From NCBI GenBank assembly GCA_001643675.2, contig LSRY02000007.1, forward strand, positions 67,001 to 131,000: 64,000 nucleotides of DNA. Direction: 5' to 3'. The notes under the pieces are model-generated. The model was given only the letters and a program-made list of their open reading frames with translations. It made no database searches and had not been told where the DNA came from. The translations under genes were made by a program, and so were the position numbers. Shown here in pieces: positions 34,749-47,662 of the stretch. This DNA is from Monocercomonoides exilis. Lineage: Eukaryota; Preaxostyla; Oxymonadida; Polymastigidae. Every line of letters begins with the position of its first letter. Position 1 is the stretch's first letter.

Positions 34749-35738
34749 GGGTCAACTTTTTTATGGGACTTTTTCTTTATTGGCACTTTTTTTGTTTTTG
34801 ACTGCCAACTTTCAACAAACGTTGATTGGCTTTCAGTATTTCAAAAAACCTTTTTTACAAGTTTAACACAATTTATTTACAGTTTGTTTTTTAATTTTTG
34901 TTTATTATTTCACGAGATATTACGTTTTTTTGAAAAATTTGCATTGAAAAAGCATTTCCAGAAAATGAAAAATACTGTTTTCAAAAGCACTAACTTTTGT
35001 CTAACAACTTTTAAATTCTTTTTTTTCATAAACACTTTTTTCTTGTTTTTTTCACATTTCATTTTTAACAACATTCTAACATAAAACCGATTATTTCTTT
35101 GTTCATATAATGAAATGAAAAAAATAAAAATTTGATATGAAAAGCAAATAGTCTAATAATAAAGTATTGGAAAAATGAAACATTAATTTTTTCTATTTGT
35201 CAAGAACTTAACTTTTTTACAAAAACTTGATCATCGATTATTTTAAGAAAGCGCCATTTGTCCGTTTTTGTTAAATAGAAAAAATTAATGTTTCATTTTT
35301 CCAATACTTTATTATTAGACTATTTGCTTTTCATATCAAATTTTTATTTTTTTCATTTCATTATATGAACAAAGAAATAATCGGTTTTATGTTAGAATGT
35401 TGTTAAAAAAATGAAATGTGAAAAAAACAAGAAAAAAGTGTTTATGAAAAAAAAGAATTTAAAAGTTGTTAGACAAAAGTTAGTGCTTTTGAAAACAGTA
35501 TTTTTCATTTTCTGGAAATGCTTGGTTGAGTGGGAAAAGCCAATGCAAATTTTTCAAAAAAACGTAATATCTCGTGAAATAATAAACAAAAATTAAAAAA
35601 CAAACTGTAAATAAATTGTGTTAAACTTGTAAAAAAGGTTTTTTGAAATACTGAAAGCCAATCAACGTTTGTTGAAAGTTGGCAGTCAAAAACAAAAAAA
35701 GTGCCAATAAAGAAAAAGTCCCATAAAAAAGTTGACCC
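34749..35738. repeat. 1 kb palindromic (foldback) element, copy 3
   Basis: Inverted arms at 34749-35198 and 35273-35738 surround a 74-base loop. The ends are GGGTCAAC and GTTGACCC, flanked by TA on both sides. The left arm lacks about 14 bases that the right arm has (around 34947 versus about 35525-35545); otherwise pairing is nearly complete. Arms are clearly related to copy 2, including an ACGAGATATTACG block, a CATTTCCAGAAAATG block and shared subterminal text. The ORFs at 34884 and 35411 are mirror shadows of the arms. Confidence 0.87.
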
Positions 35739-37493
35739 TAATTTCCAATTATCAACTTATCAAAATTTCAGAGTGCATGTTTCAGTGTTCTCTCAATCAG
35801 AAGGGAGTTTGACATTTATATTTCGTATGAACCAACAAATTGTTTATTTCAACGTAATTTTTTTTGATCAATATGACAGAACACCTTCTTTGAACAACTT
35901 CTAAAAGCGCTCATCTTCGTCTGACCAGCGCACAAAAGAATTATTAAAATAGGAGATTATTTCCCTTCCAAGCTTCAGAGATAATACAATGAAAGATCAA
36001 CAATACTTAAAAAAAGAATGTGAATCACATATTTTGTTATCTTGCTATCTGAAAATTCAGTATATGCATTTCAGATAATAAAGAAGGAAAGAGTTCATTC
36101 AAAAATTCTTCGTGAAGGGAACAGAAAGTTCAAAGTATTAACCTTGTGGCTAAAAGATCTCTCTATCTTCGCGTCGGATAGATGGATAAATTCCTGTTAA
36201 GTTGACATTTGCCCAATGATTGTTGCGAATATATTTTTTGGAAATGGATCATTTGTGGCTGATGAAGATGAAGTTAGAAATTTGTAAATAATGAATAACA
36301 ATGAATCAAACAAAGCGTTGAGATTTCAAAATATCAAATGACAGTGCACGAAATGTTTCTTTTGATAACATAGTTTATAATAGAAAAACGAATGGTTACG
36401 AGTTATTCGAAAATCTTTCCTTTCATCCTCATAAGCAATCTTGTCACCAAAATTACTCGCATGCAATTGAAGAATCTGTGAAATGTCCATTGAATATCAA
36501 TCCATCATCTACGAAGTCTCAGAATGAGAATCCAATTGATTATTCATTCATATAAAATAGAAACTGATATGTAGAATGAATTCATTTTATTCATATTGCA
36601 TCCTTGCAGTTAGGACAAAGAGAAAAACAGTTCATTTTTTTCCTGCCTGCTTGATACTCATGAAGGAGCTTTCGCCATATTCCTCTTCAAATCTCTTTTT
36701 ATCGTAAAGCAAACGACTTGAAGCATACAAAAATGATCCAATAAATTGATCAAAAATTTGCGTGCATCTGTTGTTGATTAAATAATCTTGAAACGTTGAG
36801 TGTTTGCTATCGGATCCTTATTTTGAAAGCAATCTTTCAGTTATCTATTTCAAATGGCCATAACAGTTTTTGCACCAGATTTCAAAAATTTGTTTTCTGC
36901 TATTTGATTTATTTTCATATTTATTCATCAATGAATTTGCTGATCAATTCAATTAAATTTTCTAATTTTCAAATTCATTCATATTCAACATTCCCATGAG
37001 TCATCAAGAATGAAATTTATGAGTATGCAAATCATAAACAATTCATATTCTTTAAATATCCGATAACAAACTCTTCCAACTTTCCTTCAGAATTGAAGCT
37101 TCTAAATGTAACAAAGACTAACTCTTCCAGAATAGGATATACCAGTTTCCCCTTCTTGTAAATGGAATTACATTATCTTCTTTGAAACATATCCAATTTC
37201 AAAAATTTGTAAACAACTTCATAAATGATGAGTTCTCAGAAAACCGTTTTCCACAAATTCAAACAATACTGTTGGTTTGATCGAAAAGAAACATAAAACA
37301 AACATTTCGAGACTTTTACAGCTTGACATATACTATAAAACACTTCCTTTTAAATTTATTATCGTTAGACAAAAGATCTGGTGCTTATTTTTTTTTTTCA
37401 ATTTGCAAAACAATAAAGATTGTTTGTGTTTATTGTTTCTTTCATTAAACTTAAAACTTTACCCAGCATGTTTAACATTTTTTTGCAATAACA
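35739..37493. other. Gene-poor AT-rich DNA
   Basis: About 1.75 kb with no supportable coding exon or RNA gene on either strand. Confidence 0.5.
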
Positions 37494-38928
37494 ATGGAAA
37501 TCAGCGAAAACGGAAAACAAAGGGCAGAATATTCGAAGATATACATTGCAGAAAAATTTTCGAGCTTGGGTATTTCAACTGTTGATTCAACTTGTGATAT
37601 TTTGGTATTTTTCAATAATTTTTTATAGAATTGTTTGATGAATTGAAAGGTTGTACCATTTTGAAGCAAAAAATGAAAATAGAGGAAATGAATAGTCAAA
37701 TGGAAAAAACGGATAAAAAAGATTTTCAATCCATTTTTACAAAGCCACTGTTTGATAAAATGGATAAAATGATAGAAGAAAAACGATTATCTTGGAAAAT
37801 GCAATTTTGTTTTTGAAATGCATGGGATATTGGAAAGTGTTGATAAATATTTTCTTCAACAATTTTTGCTCTTGCTCGTTGAATAAAAGAATTCAAGAGA
37901 TGATAATAATTGAAAATAAGAAGAAAGAAGGAATAAATGAAACTCTTCTAGCTGCCATGTGTGAAATCTATCTGACACTTAACAAAAAATTTCGTCTGAA
38001 TTGCTTTCTGTGTGTGTTCCTTTCCTTCTGAAAATTGCATCGAACAAAGAGGAAAAAGAAGAAATTAGAAAAGAAGTGGAAACGGCTCTAATGGCACTGA
38101 GTTGCATTCGTGAATATTTTGTATGCGTATTTCTGTTTCCTTTTTGATATTATTGTTTTTCCTCTAATATTTTGCAAGAGAATACTTAAAAAGCTGTATT
38201 TGGAAGAAATATCAGAAATAATCCAACAACATCAAGAACATCACAATCTTACTCGAATTGCATATGAATCAGCTTGGAAGTTTTTGATAAAGAGATTATT
38301 CACATACAGAAAGTTAGAAGACATAATAGTGAAAGATCTGCATTTTTTCAGAGAGACATCAAGAGAATTGGATGATCTGAGGGGGTGCGTTGATTGGAAG
38401 AAGAAAGAAGAAGAAAGTGGAAGAGAAAAATCAAAAGAAGAGACAAATTTATGGGGATGGTTAATTTATGTGGAAAATTTCTTTGTTTCGTTCAGAAAGA
38501 GGAACGGAGAAATTGTTGGACTTGTCAACAGTGTTACAGATGTTTTTCGAGAAGCAAAAGAAAATTACGGTAAAATTAGCTGCATGTGTGTCGAAACTTT
38601 TAAATTTGCATCGCAAAACAGAGCTGTTGAAATTGATGATTTGTTGAAAGGAGGAGCAGTTGATATGATTTTTGAGGAAATTCAGCGAGCAACATCGAAA
38701 GTCGAAGTTATAGGCGATTGTTTGAAATTTTTTTTGGAGATTTCAGAAAAATTGAAAGGAAAGATGGAAAAAGAAAGGGAAGAAATGAAAAGGAAAATGT
38801 TTGATAAGATGGAAGAAGAAGGATATGATGATACCATTACGAGTTTCCACAAAGCATTACAGTTTATTCGTAGAAATTGTTACAATACATTATCTTTAAG
38901 ATTGGAAGATTATTTTGTGAGCATTTGA
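37494..38928 (+). pseudogene. Frameshifted member of an oxymonad-type repeated gene family
   Basis: The reading frame is recognisable but broken. Exon 1 (37494-37569) reads MEISENGKQ to EKFSSL and splices (GTATTT donor, TATAG acceptor) to ELFDELKGC, IEEMNSQME and FDKMDKMIEEKRLS. Near 37790 the frame must shift by one base to continue as ENAILFLKCMGYWKVL and LLAAMCEIYLTLN. Near 37990 it must shift again to give ELLSVCVPFLLKIASNKEE and ALMALSCIREYF. A GTATGC donor at 38121 leads to the last exon from 38179: YLEEISEIIQQHQEHHNLTR, AYESAWKFLIKRL, EIVGLVNSVTDVFREAKENY, and MEEEGYDDTITSFHKAL near the end. I associate this motif order with large hypothetical-protein families of Monocercomonoides. The function of the family is unknown. 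Sequencing error is the alternative explanation for the shifts. Confidence 0.65.
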
Positions 38929-40521
38929 ACCGGAAATAATTTTTTTTCATTCCATTTCTTACTCTTTTTGCGAAATCCGATGATGAACGAATTTGTCCAC
39001 GCTTTCCATCACTTCATATTTAATAACTGATAGCTTAGGAAAAAAGAAAACGAAGATCAAAAAAAATTTCCCACGATAAAATCTTTATTGAAAACTATTT
39101 TAACTTCATAAATGATTTCATTCATATGAAAATTGCGAAGAATAATATCTGCTCTATTTTCTGTGAAAAATGCTATGATTCTTCTTTTAACAAACATGAG
39201 CCTGGGAACATTAATAACATTGAATGGTTATACGTACAATGCAAATTGCGATGTCCCGTATTGACAATCAAAATGTACATGTAATGTGGAATAATAAAAC
39301 AGTATTAAATGAAAAATACTTTAATTGAAAAAAAAGGAAAAAAAAGAGTTTCATCATGATTCTGAACAAATGATTAAACGAAACAACAAAACAAAATAAG
39401 CATTTCAAACAAACGATTAAAGAATCAATTGAAATGGTTTGAATGAGATTCCTACAAGAAAGCTAACAAGCAAATTGTTAATAGAAAGATTTATTCAATT
39501 TTAATGCATCACACTTTGTGTAAAAATAGATTTCTTGACTATTCGCTAACCAAAAAAAAGTTGACGAAACGAATTGAGAAACACATTCACACAGAAGAAA
39601 TAATACAAAGAAAGAAAGAAATACGCTTTCAACATATGGATTGCGCTTAAAACAAGAAGGAAACGAATCAGATAGATTCAGATGGCCGTTATATAGTGCA
39701 AAGGTTGAGCATTGTAACAGCATTGCATTTATATGCAACTGAGCTCAATCATATCGAGACAATTCAAGTCATATGCTGTTAAATTGAAAATGGTTAATCT
39801 TTTTTGACAATAAATGATAAATTATTGCAAAAGAGATAGACAGATAGAAAAAGGTCCAATAAATGCAAGCATAGAAATCAATAACATCTATCTAAATCGA
39901 TTTCCAATAAAAATAAGATTTAAAAAATTCCTCAATTCAATCGCCTGACGAAGAACAAAAATAATTGAAAGAAGAAAGCAAACTGAGCCTAACAATAAAG
40001 TAGGTCATGTAGAAATATCACAATTATTACATAAATAAAATTGGCTGACAACAATAAAATGTAAAGGAAAAAAAAAAGAATGAAAAATAAATAGACATAT
40101 CTAATAAAACATAGCCAAAAAATATATTCAAAAATATATCATCAATAACAATTGCAGAGAGAAAGAGAAAAACAAAGAATTTCAGAAGATTTTGCATAAT
40201 TAAGACAAAGTGAAGAATGAACTCTTCGACTGATTGAAAAAATAAAATTGGAAGCATCTTCAGCTTCTTTTCCTTCACAAAAAAAATAAATTGTCAAGGT
40301 TATAAATGACTATCCAAAACACTTCCGAATTATTCGAATCTCAAAATGCAACAAGCTGATCGGAAATAAATAGCATTCTTTCAGTTTGACATATCATCAA
40401 AGGATCAACAGTATTATCTTGACTTCATTTTCAATTTCGACCAATTTCATTATATCTGTGCAAATATATTCCATCTCAACAGTAACCCTTCTTTATATCC
40501 CCTCTAACATCAACTCCACAC
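38929..40521. other. Gene-poor AT-rich DNA
   Basis: About 1.6 kb without a supportable gene. The ORFs at 39478 and 40027 (minus) are hydrophobic low-complexity reads of AT-rich DNA. Confidence 0.5.
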
Positions 40522-43500
40522 TCATCCCTTCAACTTGTCAAGATACTTTTGAGCGAGCTCTCCAATCGTCTTGTTCGGGTTCTTCACCAACGCCTCCACC
40601 ACGCCAAACACAGTTGCCTCTCTCAGCAGCTTCTTTGTGTCTTCCCCACTCAAACAGACAATGTTGTACAACGACCTCAAGGAAAGCTCAACCACACTGG
40701 GAGACGACGAGTTCAGGTGCCTGCAGAGCGTCTCATGGAAATTGTCCTTCAGCAAATGAAAGTGATTTTCTGTTGAGTTAAAAAAAAACAAAGACAGAAT
40801 AACAAAAAATAAATTGAAAAAAAATATTGTTGGTTTCATTTAAGAAATTTATAAATTTATCTCCTTTTGACAATTTAAAAAGAAAACTAAAAAAGAAAAA
40901 AGAATAAACATTTCGAAACAACTTTACGCAATTTCATATCATTGCATTCAAAACACTCATTCATAAATGCAAATACACAAACCTTGACACTGTGATATCT
41001 TTTCAATAGAGAACAAAGCGCCTGCAATTTCGCTATCAGGATTCTGTTTCTGTTGCTGAACAATCATTTTCCCTCCTCCGCCTCCAATTTTTTGTTTTCC
41101 AGCAGCCAACGAAGAAGACGTCTGCTCTGCTGAATTTCCACTCGCAGCTGACTTTGCCCCAACAGCAGAGGCAGAAAGACCAGAAACAGAAGAAGAAGAA
41201 GAAGAAGAAGAAGAAGAAGAAGAAGAAGAGCTCTTTGAGGCAGCCTCTTGTCTTGTCACACACTGCTTGAGGAAGGCGATGATGGGCATGAGAGAGTCAG
41301 GGATTGGATTGGCTTTGTACAGAACAGCTATTGTCTGGGCAGAGAGTTTTGTTGTTTTGTCTGAGGATGCCTTGAGGAAGAGATCGAAGACGAACTGTGG
41401 GAGATGGGAAGACTCAGCTGAAGAGAGGAAGGGATGAGGAAGGAATGAAGCGTTGGTGGAAGAAGAAGAAGAAGAAGAAGATGATGATGATGATGCAGAT
41501 GATGATGAAGGCCCTTCCTTCTCACCATCAGCTTTGCTCTCGTTTTCTTGCTCTTTTTGCTCCTCCAGCATCGACCCAGCCATCACAATGTTGGATATCA
41601 TCATTATCCCATTCTCTGTGTTTATCCTTTCATTTTCTTCAACATACCTCATTTCTTCACCAAACCTCTTCTTCTCCTTCTGCCACTGCCTTTCTTCTCT
41701 TTCCTTCTTCAGCTTCTTCTCCCTCTCCACATCCAAATCAATCAGTGCATTTCTCACTTTGTTGTTTGCCTCTTCTCTTTCTCTCTCTTTCTCCCTTTCC
41801 TTCTCATCTCTTTCTCTTTCTCTTTCTCTCTCCTTTCTGGTTTCCTTCTCCTTCATCACAGATTTCACCATCACCTTCAGCACTTCCACAAAACCTGCTT
41901 CAAACAGACTCTTCTTCTGCTGCGGAGTCAGAACAGACAAAGACCGGAGGAGAGAAAGAGAAAGAGAAGATGGAATGGGAAGAAGAGAAGAGAAAGAAGA
42001 AGAGGAAGAAAGAGGAGGAGCAAATGAACGAGATAGAGAGAGCAATGCAGAAGAGAGGGAATAAAAGAGGGGAAGCAGCTGAGATCGAATATGAGCCTCT
42101 TGTTTGACTGATTTTGCATATTGGATGAGTGTTGTTATCAGATGGCACAAAATATCCACTTCTTCAAAAGAAAGAGAAGAAGAGGAAGAAGATGCTGATG
42201 TAGATGAAGATGAATAAGCAGACAGAAGAGGCTGAAAAGAAGTAAACACAAATTCCTCTTCTGAAGAGTCATTCCTATTTGTTTCTCTTATCTCAAAGCA
42301 TTTGCTAAGCAGGCAATTTACTCTCAACAGCATCTTCTGTGAAAGAAGAGAAGATGCAACAGAAGGAATGGGGAGGGTGCTGATAAGATGGATGTTGCTG
42401 AACACATCACACGATGGAACAACACTCTCTTTGCTTTCAGCACCTTCAGAGGATAAACTGAAATAGAAGAAATTTATTTGATTCATAAAAGATTCATAAA
42501 ATAAATCAATCAAATTAATTAGATGAAAAAGTCAATCATAAAAAATAAACAGAAAAGCTAAGAAATAAAAACAAATATTTTAATTAACAATTTGACATGT
42601 TAACATCATCCATTCCTCTCTCAAACATCTTTCCCCTCAACAAAAAAGACAAACACACACCTGAATGATTCAACCATCTCCCCAATGCTCATCCCACACA
42701 GTTCTCTCAATGTTCCCTCAGACATCAGCATCTCCCTCAGAAACGCTGCTGTTTTGAACTTCCTTTCATTCGCTATTTCAGACAGCAGCTGCTCTGAAGA
42801 CGAAACAACAGAAGAAAAACTGATTATTTTCTCTGAAGGCGAAGGAGAAGAAGGAGAAGACGAGGCCGGAGAAATAGCAGGGACGGAGAAATAGCTTGTG
42901 GTGAGTATGTTGTGGAGGACGATGTCTTTGACTGTCCGAATGACAGCAGAGTTGACATTTTTGAGAGGGATTCCTCTGCAGAGAGAGGAGAGGAAGACAA
43001 ACAAGGCACAGTTTGTGCAGAGATCAGGGCATGCAATGGAAGAAGACATTGGAGTGATTGAAGAAGAGGAAGAGGAAGAGGAAGATGATGATAGTGATGA
43101 TCCACCATTGAAATATTCCAAGCACATTCTGTCAGCTTCATGCAAGCTGAGGTTGTTCAGCCACATTCGACAGACTTCAACCACACTCTCAATCGAGTCG
43201 TGTTCTTCTCTTTCTTTCCTTTCTCTCTCTTCATCAACACCATCATCATTATCATCATTCAGAGAAGAGGAAATATCTTCATTTGCTCTCTCAATGCGCA
43301 TCTTGTTTGATTCTGCTTGTTTTGGTGTGATTGCGTAGGATGGCTGACTTGAAGACGAGGAAGAAGAGGAAGAGGAAGAGGAAGAGGAAGGTAAAGAAGA
43401 AGTTGGGGTTGAGCATTTAATCTTCATGTTGTATGCAGACAGAGCAACATAATACATCACAGAAGAAGCCAAATCCATCATGCAAACAACTCCATCATCA

Positions 43501-46500
43501 TCTTCTTCATTGTCATCCTCAACAAAACAGTTATCTCTTATAACTTCATCTTCTTCTTCACTTCTTTCTTTTTCTCTTTCCTTTTCTCTTCCTCTTTCCT
43601 TCGCCTTCTTCCTCCTCTCCTCCAACTTATCCCCAATCACACACAATATCTCTTTGATAACAAAACCAGAAAAGAGTTTTAAAGAAGCCGAACTGAAACG
43701 CGAAAGAGAAAAAGAAAAAGCAGAATTTGAAGAAGAAGAAGAAGAAGAAGAAGAAGAAGGTGGAAAAGGCTGTTTTGGAAGGCCGATCAGTTTGTGGTGG
43801 AGAGAGAACACTCTCAGCAGAACAGTCAGTGCTCTCAATTTGATTCCATTGGCAACCAAATAAGAGGGAGAAAAAGAAGAAGAAGAAGAAGAAGAAGAAG
43901 AAAGAGAAGAATTAATTCCCTGTTTCTTCGTGTTAGCATAAGCCAGTATAACAGCAGAAGGTATTTTCTGAGAAAGAGCGCATTTGAGGAGAGGGAGGAG
44001 GGACAAGACGATGTCTTCTTCGATGGCGTAGACTGAGCTGAAGGGGTGTTCTAAGAGGAGGAGAAGGAGAGAAAAGATGGAGTGGACACGCTCAATGGAA
44101 GAGGCAGAGGAGAGGGTGTAGACAGAGGAGGAAGGGAGGAGAGAGAAGGGGGAGATTGGAAGGAGAGAGGAAAGAGAGGAAGAAGAAAGAGAGGAAGAAG
44201 AAGAAGAAAGAGAGGAAGAAGAAGAATTATTGTCTGCTTTTGGATACATCTGAGCAAAGTCGTTGGATGAGACATAAGAAGCAGCCAACAGACGAGAAAG
44301 AGCAGAGAAAAGATGAGAAGAAATATATTCCCTCTTTTTGGTGTCGTTTGGAGAGGAAATGTTTGGCGGGGCAGAAGAAGCAATGGAATTAGTGATTGTC
44401 TTCAATGAAGCAGATATCATGTCATTCTCTGTGTATGGATTGCTCACACTAAAAGAAAAAACATTTGAAAAAAAGATTTAAAAAAAAAATATAATTATGT
44501 TGTTCAAATAAAAAGGAAAAAAATTCGAATTTTAAACAAAAAGATTTTCAGATAAATAAAATGAATATTTATTTGAGCAGAAAAACACAAAAATTCACAA
44601 AATTCCCTCTCAAAAAGCACATACAGCAATGTCCTAACCACATCCTCCACAGCCTTCCCAGCCTTTCCTGTTCTCTTCTTCTTCCTCTGCTCTTCTTCTC
44701 CTTCTGTTCCTGATGCATCTGCTGCTGCTGATGATGATAATGTTGATGATGTTGATGATAATGATTGAGTATTCTGCCCTGTCTTCTTATTCCCTTTGTA
44801 CCCTCCTCCAAACATATTCATCAATTGCGCTGATTTTGACACCCCATTCACCCCTTTCGAAGGAGAACTGCCTGTTTTTGAGGCATTCTTCGGTTTCTGT
44901 GTGAGCTTTGTGGCTTTGTTGAATGAAGATTCTTTTCCTCCTTTTGTTTTTTGAATGTCATCATCATCGTCGTCGTCATCGTCAAATCCCAAGTCAACAT
45001 CCAACTTCTCTTTCTCTTTCCTTTCTCCTTCTTCCTCACTCTCTTCATCCTCTTCATTTTCATCTTCATCCTCCTCCTCCTCATTATCATCATCCTCCTC
45101 TTCTTCCCCTCTCCTCTTTCCCTTTCCCTTTCCTTTTCCCTTCCCCTTCTTCCTCTTCTGCTGTTCTCCTTTCCTCTTCCCCATCGAAAACGGAAGAGGA
45201 GCCAGTTTCTGAGGCAGAATAGACAGACGCGGCTGAAGAGGAGACGATTGGCTGGCGGCAGAAGGGGAATATTTGGGCATTAGCGACGGGGCAGTTGCGG
45301 ATTTCTGCGGAGAAATGGCATAAGGCGAGGAGAGGGAAGAGGAGGAAAGGGGAGAAGAAGAAGAAGAAGAGGAGGAAGAAGAAGAAGCAGATGAATTAGA
45401 ACCAAAAGCTCTGTCAGTTTGAGCACGTGTCTGATACACCTGTGCCAGTTTCTGTTTCTCTCTCTCGTTTAAGAGCATTGACTGAGATCTTTCCTTCTTG
45501 CTGTAACCAGACGAGGCAATCAGAGCAGCAGCAGAGGAAGAAGAAGAAGTGGTTGGGGTGAGTGAATGAGAGTGGAGATGAAGTGGAGAAGAAGAAGATG
45601 AGGAGGAGGAGGAAGAAGAGGTGGATGCATTTAAAGGAATGGATATGGATGGAATGTTGTGTGAGAGAGGAGGCAAAGAGAAAGAGAGAGAAGAAGAAGA
45701 GGAAGAGGCAGAGGAAGAAGAAGAAGTCGAAGTTGATTCGAGAGGAGGAAGAGAACGTTGCAATTCTTTCATCCGCATCTTCTTCGTGATGCCAAATATC
45801 ATCTTCTTCATATTCGACCCTTCTGCCAGCTCAGCCACAGTTGGACGCTCTTTGAAATTCTAAAAATGTTAAAAAAGAAAAAAATAAATAAAATTGAATA
45901 AAATATGATTATTGGACATTCAGTAAATAAATAAATAATATTTTCAAATATCAGTTAATAATGGAATTATAACAAGAATAACATTAAATTTTTTTCCGAT
46001 TTTTCTTTCTTTGTTTTCTTTCTTTTTCGATTCGTCTTGCATCATTATTCATCACAAAACATGTTCTTTCATTAATAATTTCCTCATACAATTTTCAGCA
46101 TTTTCCTGATGAGCTTCTTGAGAACGTGGTCGAAATGGTGAGGGAAGTGCAGATGATTCGAGTCCATCTCCTTCGGCAGCTCCACATCCCCTCTGATAGC
46201 AAAGGTCGTCACAGATGGAACCAGATCCACAGAAAAAGGCGCAAACGGCACCTTTCCAGTGGCCATCTCATACATAATCACACCCAATGAAAACACATCT
46301 CCTGCTGGTAAGCGTCTATAAAAAGATCGAAATGGGTGAAATAAAAATCACCATATTTCAAATAACAATACTGAACAAACAATCCATCCTTCAAGAGCTC
46401 AGGGGCAATATAACGGCTTGCGTGGATTCAAAAATTAACGTTGTTCATACGTTGTTTGCATAAATTGTATTTAAAATCAAATTGATAATATTTAGAATAT

Positions 46501-47230
46501 TCGAAAAATAAAAAACATTTGCGTACTGAAGAGATGTGTCAGAATAGTTTATTGATTTTGTGGAATCTAGACATTGCATAATGCAATAATCACCTATAAG
46601 AAAACAATAATACGTTCAAAAGTATAAATTTAATAAGTATAAAGTTAAATGATTTAACCAAGTCTGCAAGCTCCATCTTTTCCGAAAAAAATATTTTCTG
46701 GCTTCAGATTACCATGAAATTTTCCAGCGTTGTGCAACTCTCCGAGTCCAATTAAAAAATGTGCAAAAAATACCCAAATTTCCTTAAATGTGAACGTTAT
46801 TCTTTTTAAAGAGCGTGCTAAATCAAAAGAACTAACTTTTTCAGTAAAGCCATTCTTATGCGCATTTAACTGTGTCCTAAAGCTTCCGCGATCATAATAT
46901 TCCATCAGCAAATAACAAAAATCGTCTCGCAGAAATGTTGCGTGTTGTTTTACCAAAAATGGCGTGTTATAGTTGTTTAATTCAGAAATTGCTACAGGAA
47001 GTTCATTTGTCATTGAAAGACTTCTAAGTGGTATTTTTTTCCAGCAGTAAGTCTTATCTGTAACAGCATAGTTCACTTGAAACACTTCGCCCGAGGTTCC
47101 AGCACCCAATTGCTTTCCAATTAAGACTAAAGTCAAAATTGTAAAAGTCGAAAATTTCGAATAAAATAAATTGCTTATTTCATAAAACTTATAACAAACA
47201 AAAATCAAAGTTAAAATCTGTGGCTGTCAT
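40522..47230 (-). CDS. NEK-like pseudokinase fused to a long Ser-rich/armadillo-like region
   Basis: Eight or more exons join in phase. Exon 1 (ATG 47230, MTATDFNFDF) uses a GTTTGT donor and joins LIGKQLGAGTSGEVFQVNY. The glycine loop and the VAIK-position lysine (CWKKI) are kept. The catalytic loop reads FHGNLKPENIFF, so the HRD aspartate is Asn, and the DFG motif reads DYC across the next junction. Then come RYIAPELL, DVFSLGVIMYEMATGKVPF and a closing FKERPTVAEL. A pseudokinase is therefore likely. After the domain, exons at about 45860-44627, 44449-42660, 42458-40985 and 40772-40522 carry many Ser runs and acidic or basic low-complexity blocks. Between these are helical, repeat-like segments such as LNSSSPSVVELSLRSLYNIV and TIGELAQKYLDKLKG, typical of armadillo/HEAT folds. 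Likely a scaffold. The total is very long, about 1,900 residues. Confidence 0.8.
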
Positions 47231-47662
47231 AACTGTAAACCCGAATGAAACAAAAGAAGGGCAAAAAAACAACTATTTCCATCCCATTTATTCTATCATG
47301 ATGATCTAATTATTTTCAATTTGCGTATAACCACCGAATATCGTATAAGATAGATTTTATAAACAAAATTAAAAAATATCACTTTTCAATGCAACAACGA
47401 ATAACCGGTAAAAATCAAAAAACAATACTCTGAAAAGTTCAATTGTCCATAACTTACTTCGTAAAGCTAACTAATTTCCAAAGTAAATCACAGTTTAAAA
47501 TGCTTCAGTTATAACGAAACAAACAAAAGAGATAAAAAAAATGAGTTTAAACAATTTGAAATGAAACAGTGTAAATTACAAATTATAAATGATTTATAAA
47601 TCCATTTTAATAAAAGATCATAAGAATATTATGAAAATATATTTACGAAGAGAGCATTGACA

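Noticed and set aside
34884-35596. Two hydrophobic ORFs facing the same region
   Set aside because: They are the two arms of one palindrome read through, not genes; the protein sequence has no family motif.
39478-39738. Minus-strand ORF with a hydrophobic stretch
   Set aside because: Isolated, AT-rich, no motif or intron support; a chance ORF is likelier.
41397-42107. Plus-strand ORFs of 150-236 residues
   Set aside because: They overlap the Ser-rich exon of the minus-strand pseudokinase gene and contain only Lys/Glu or Ser/Leu low complexity.
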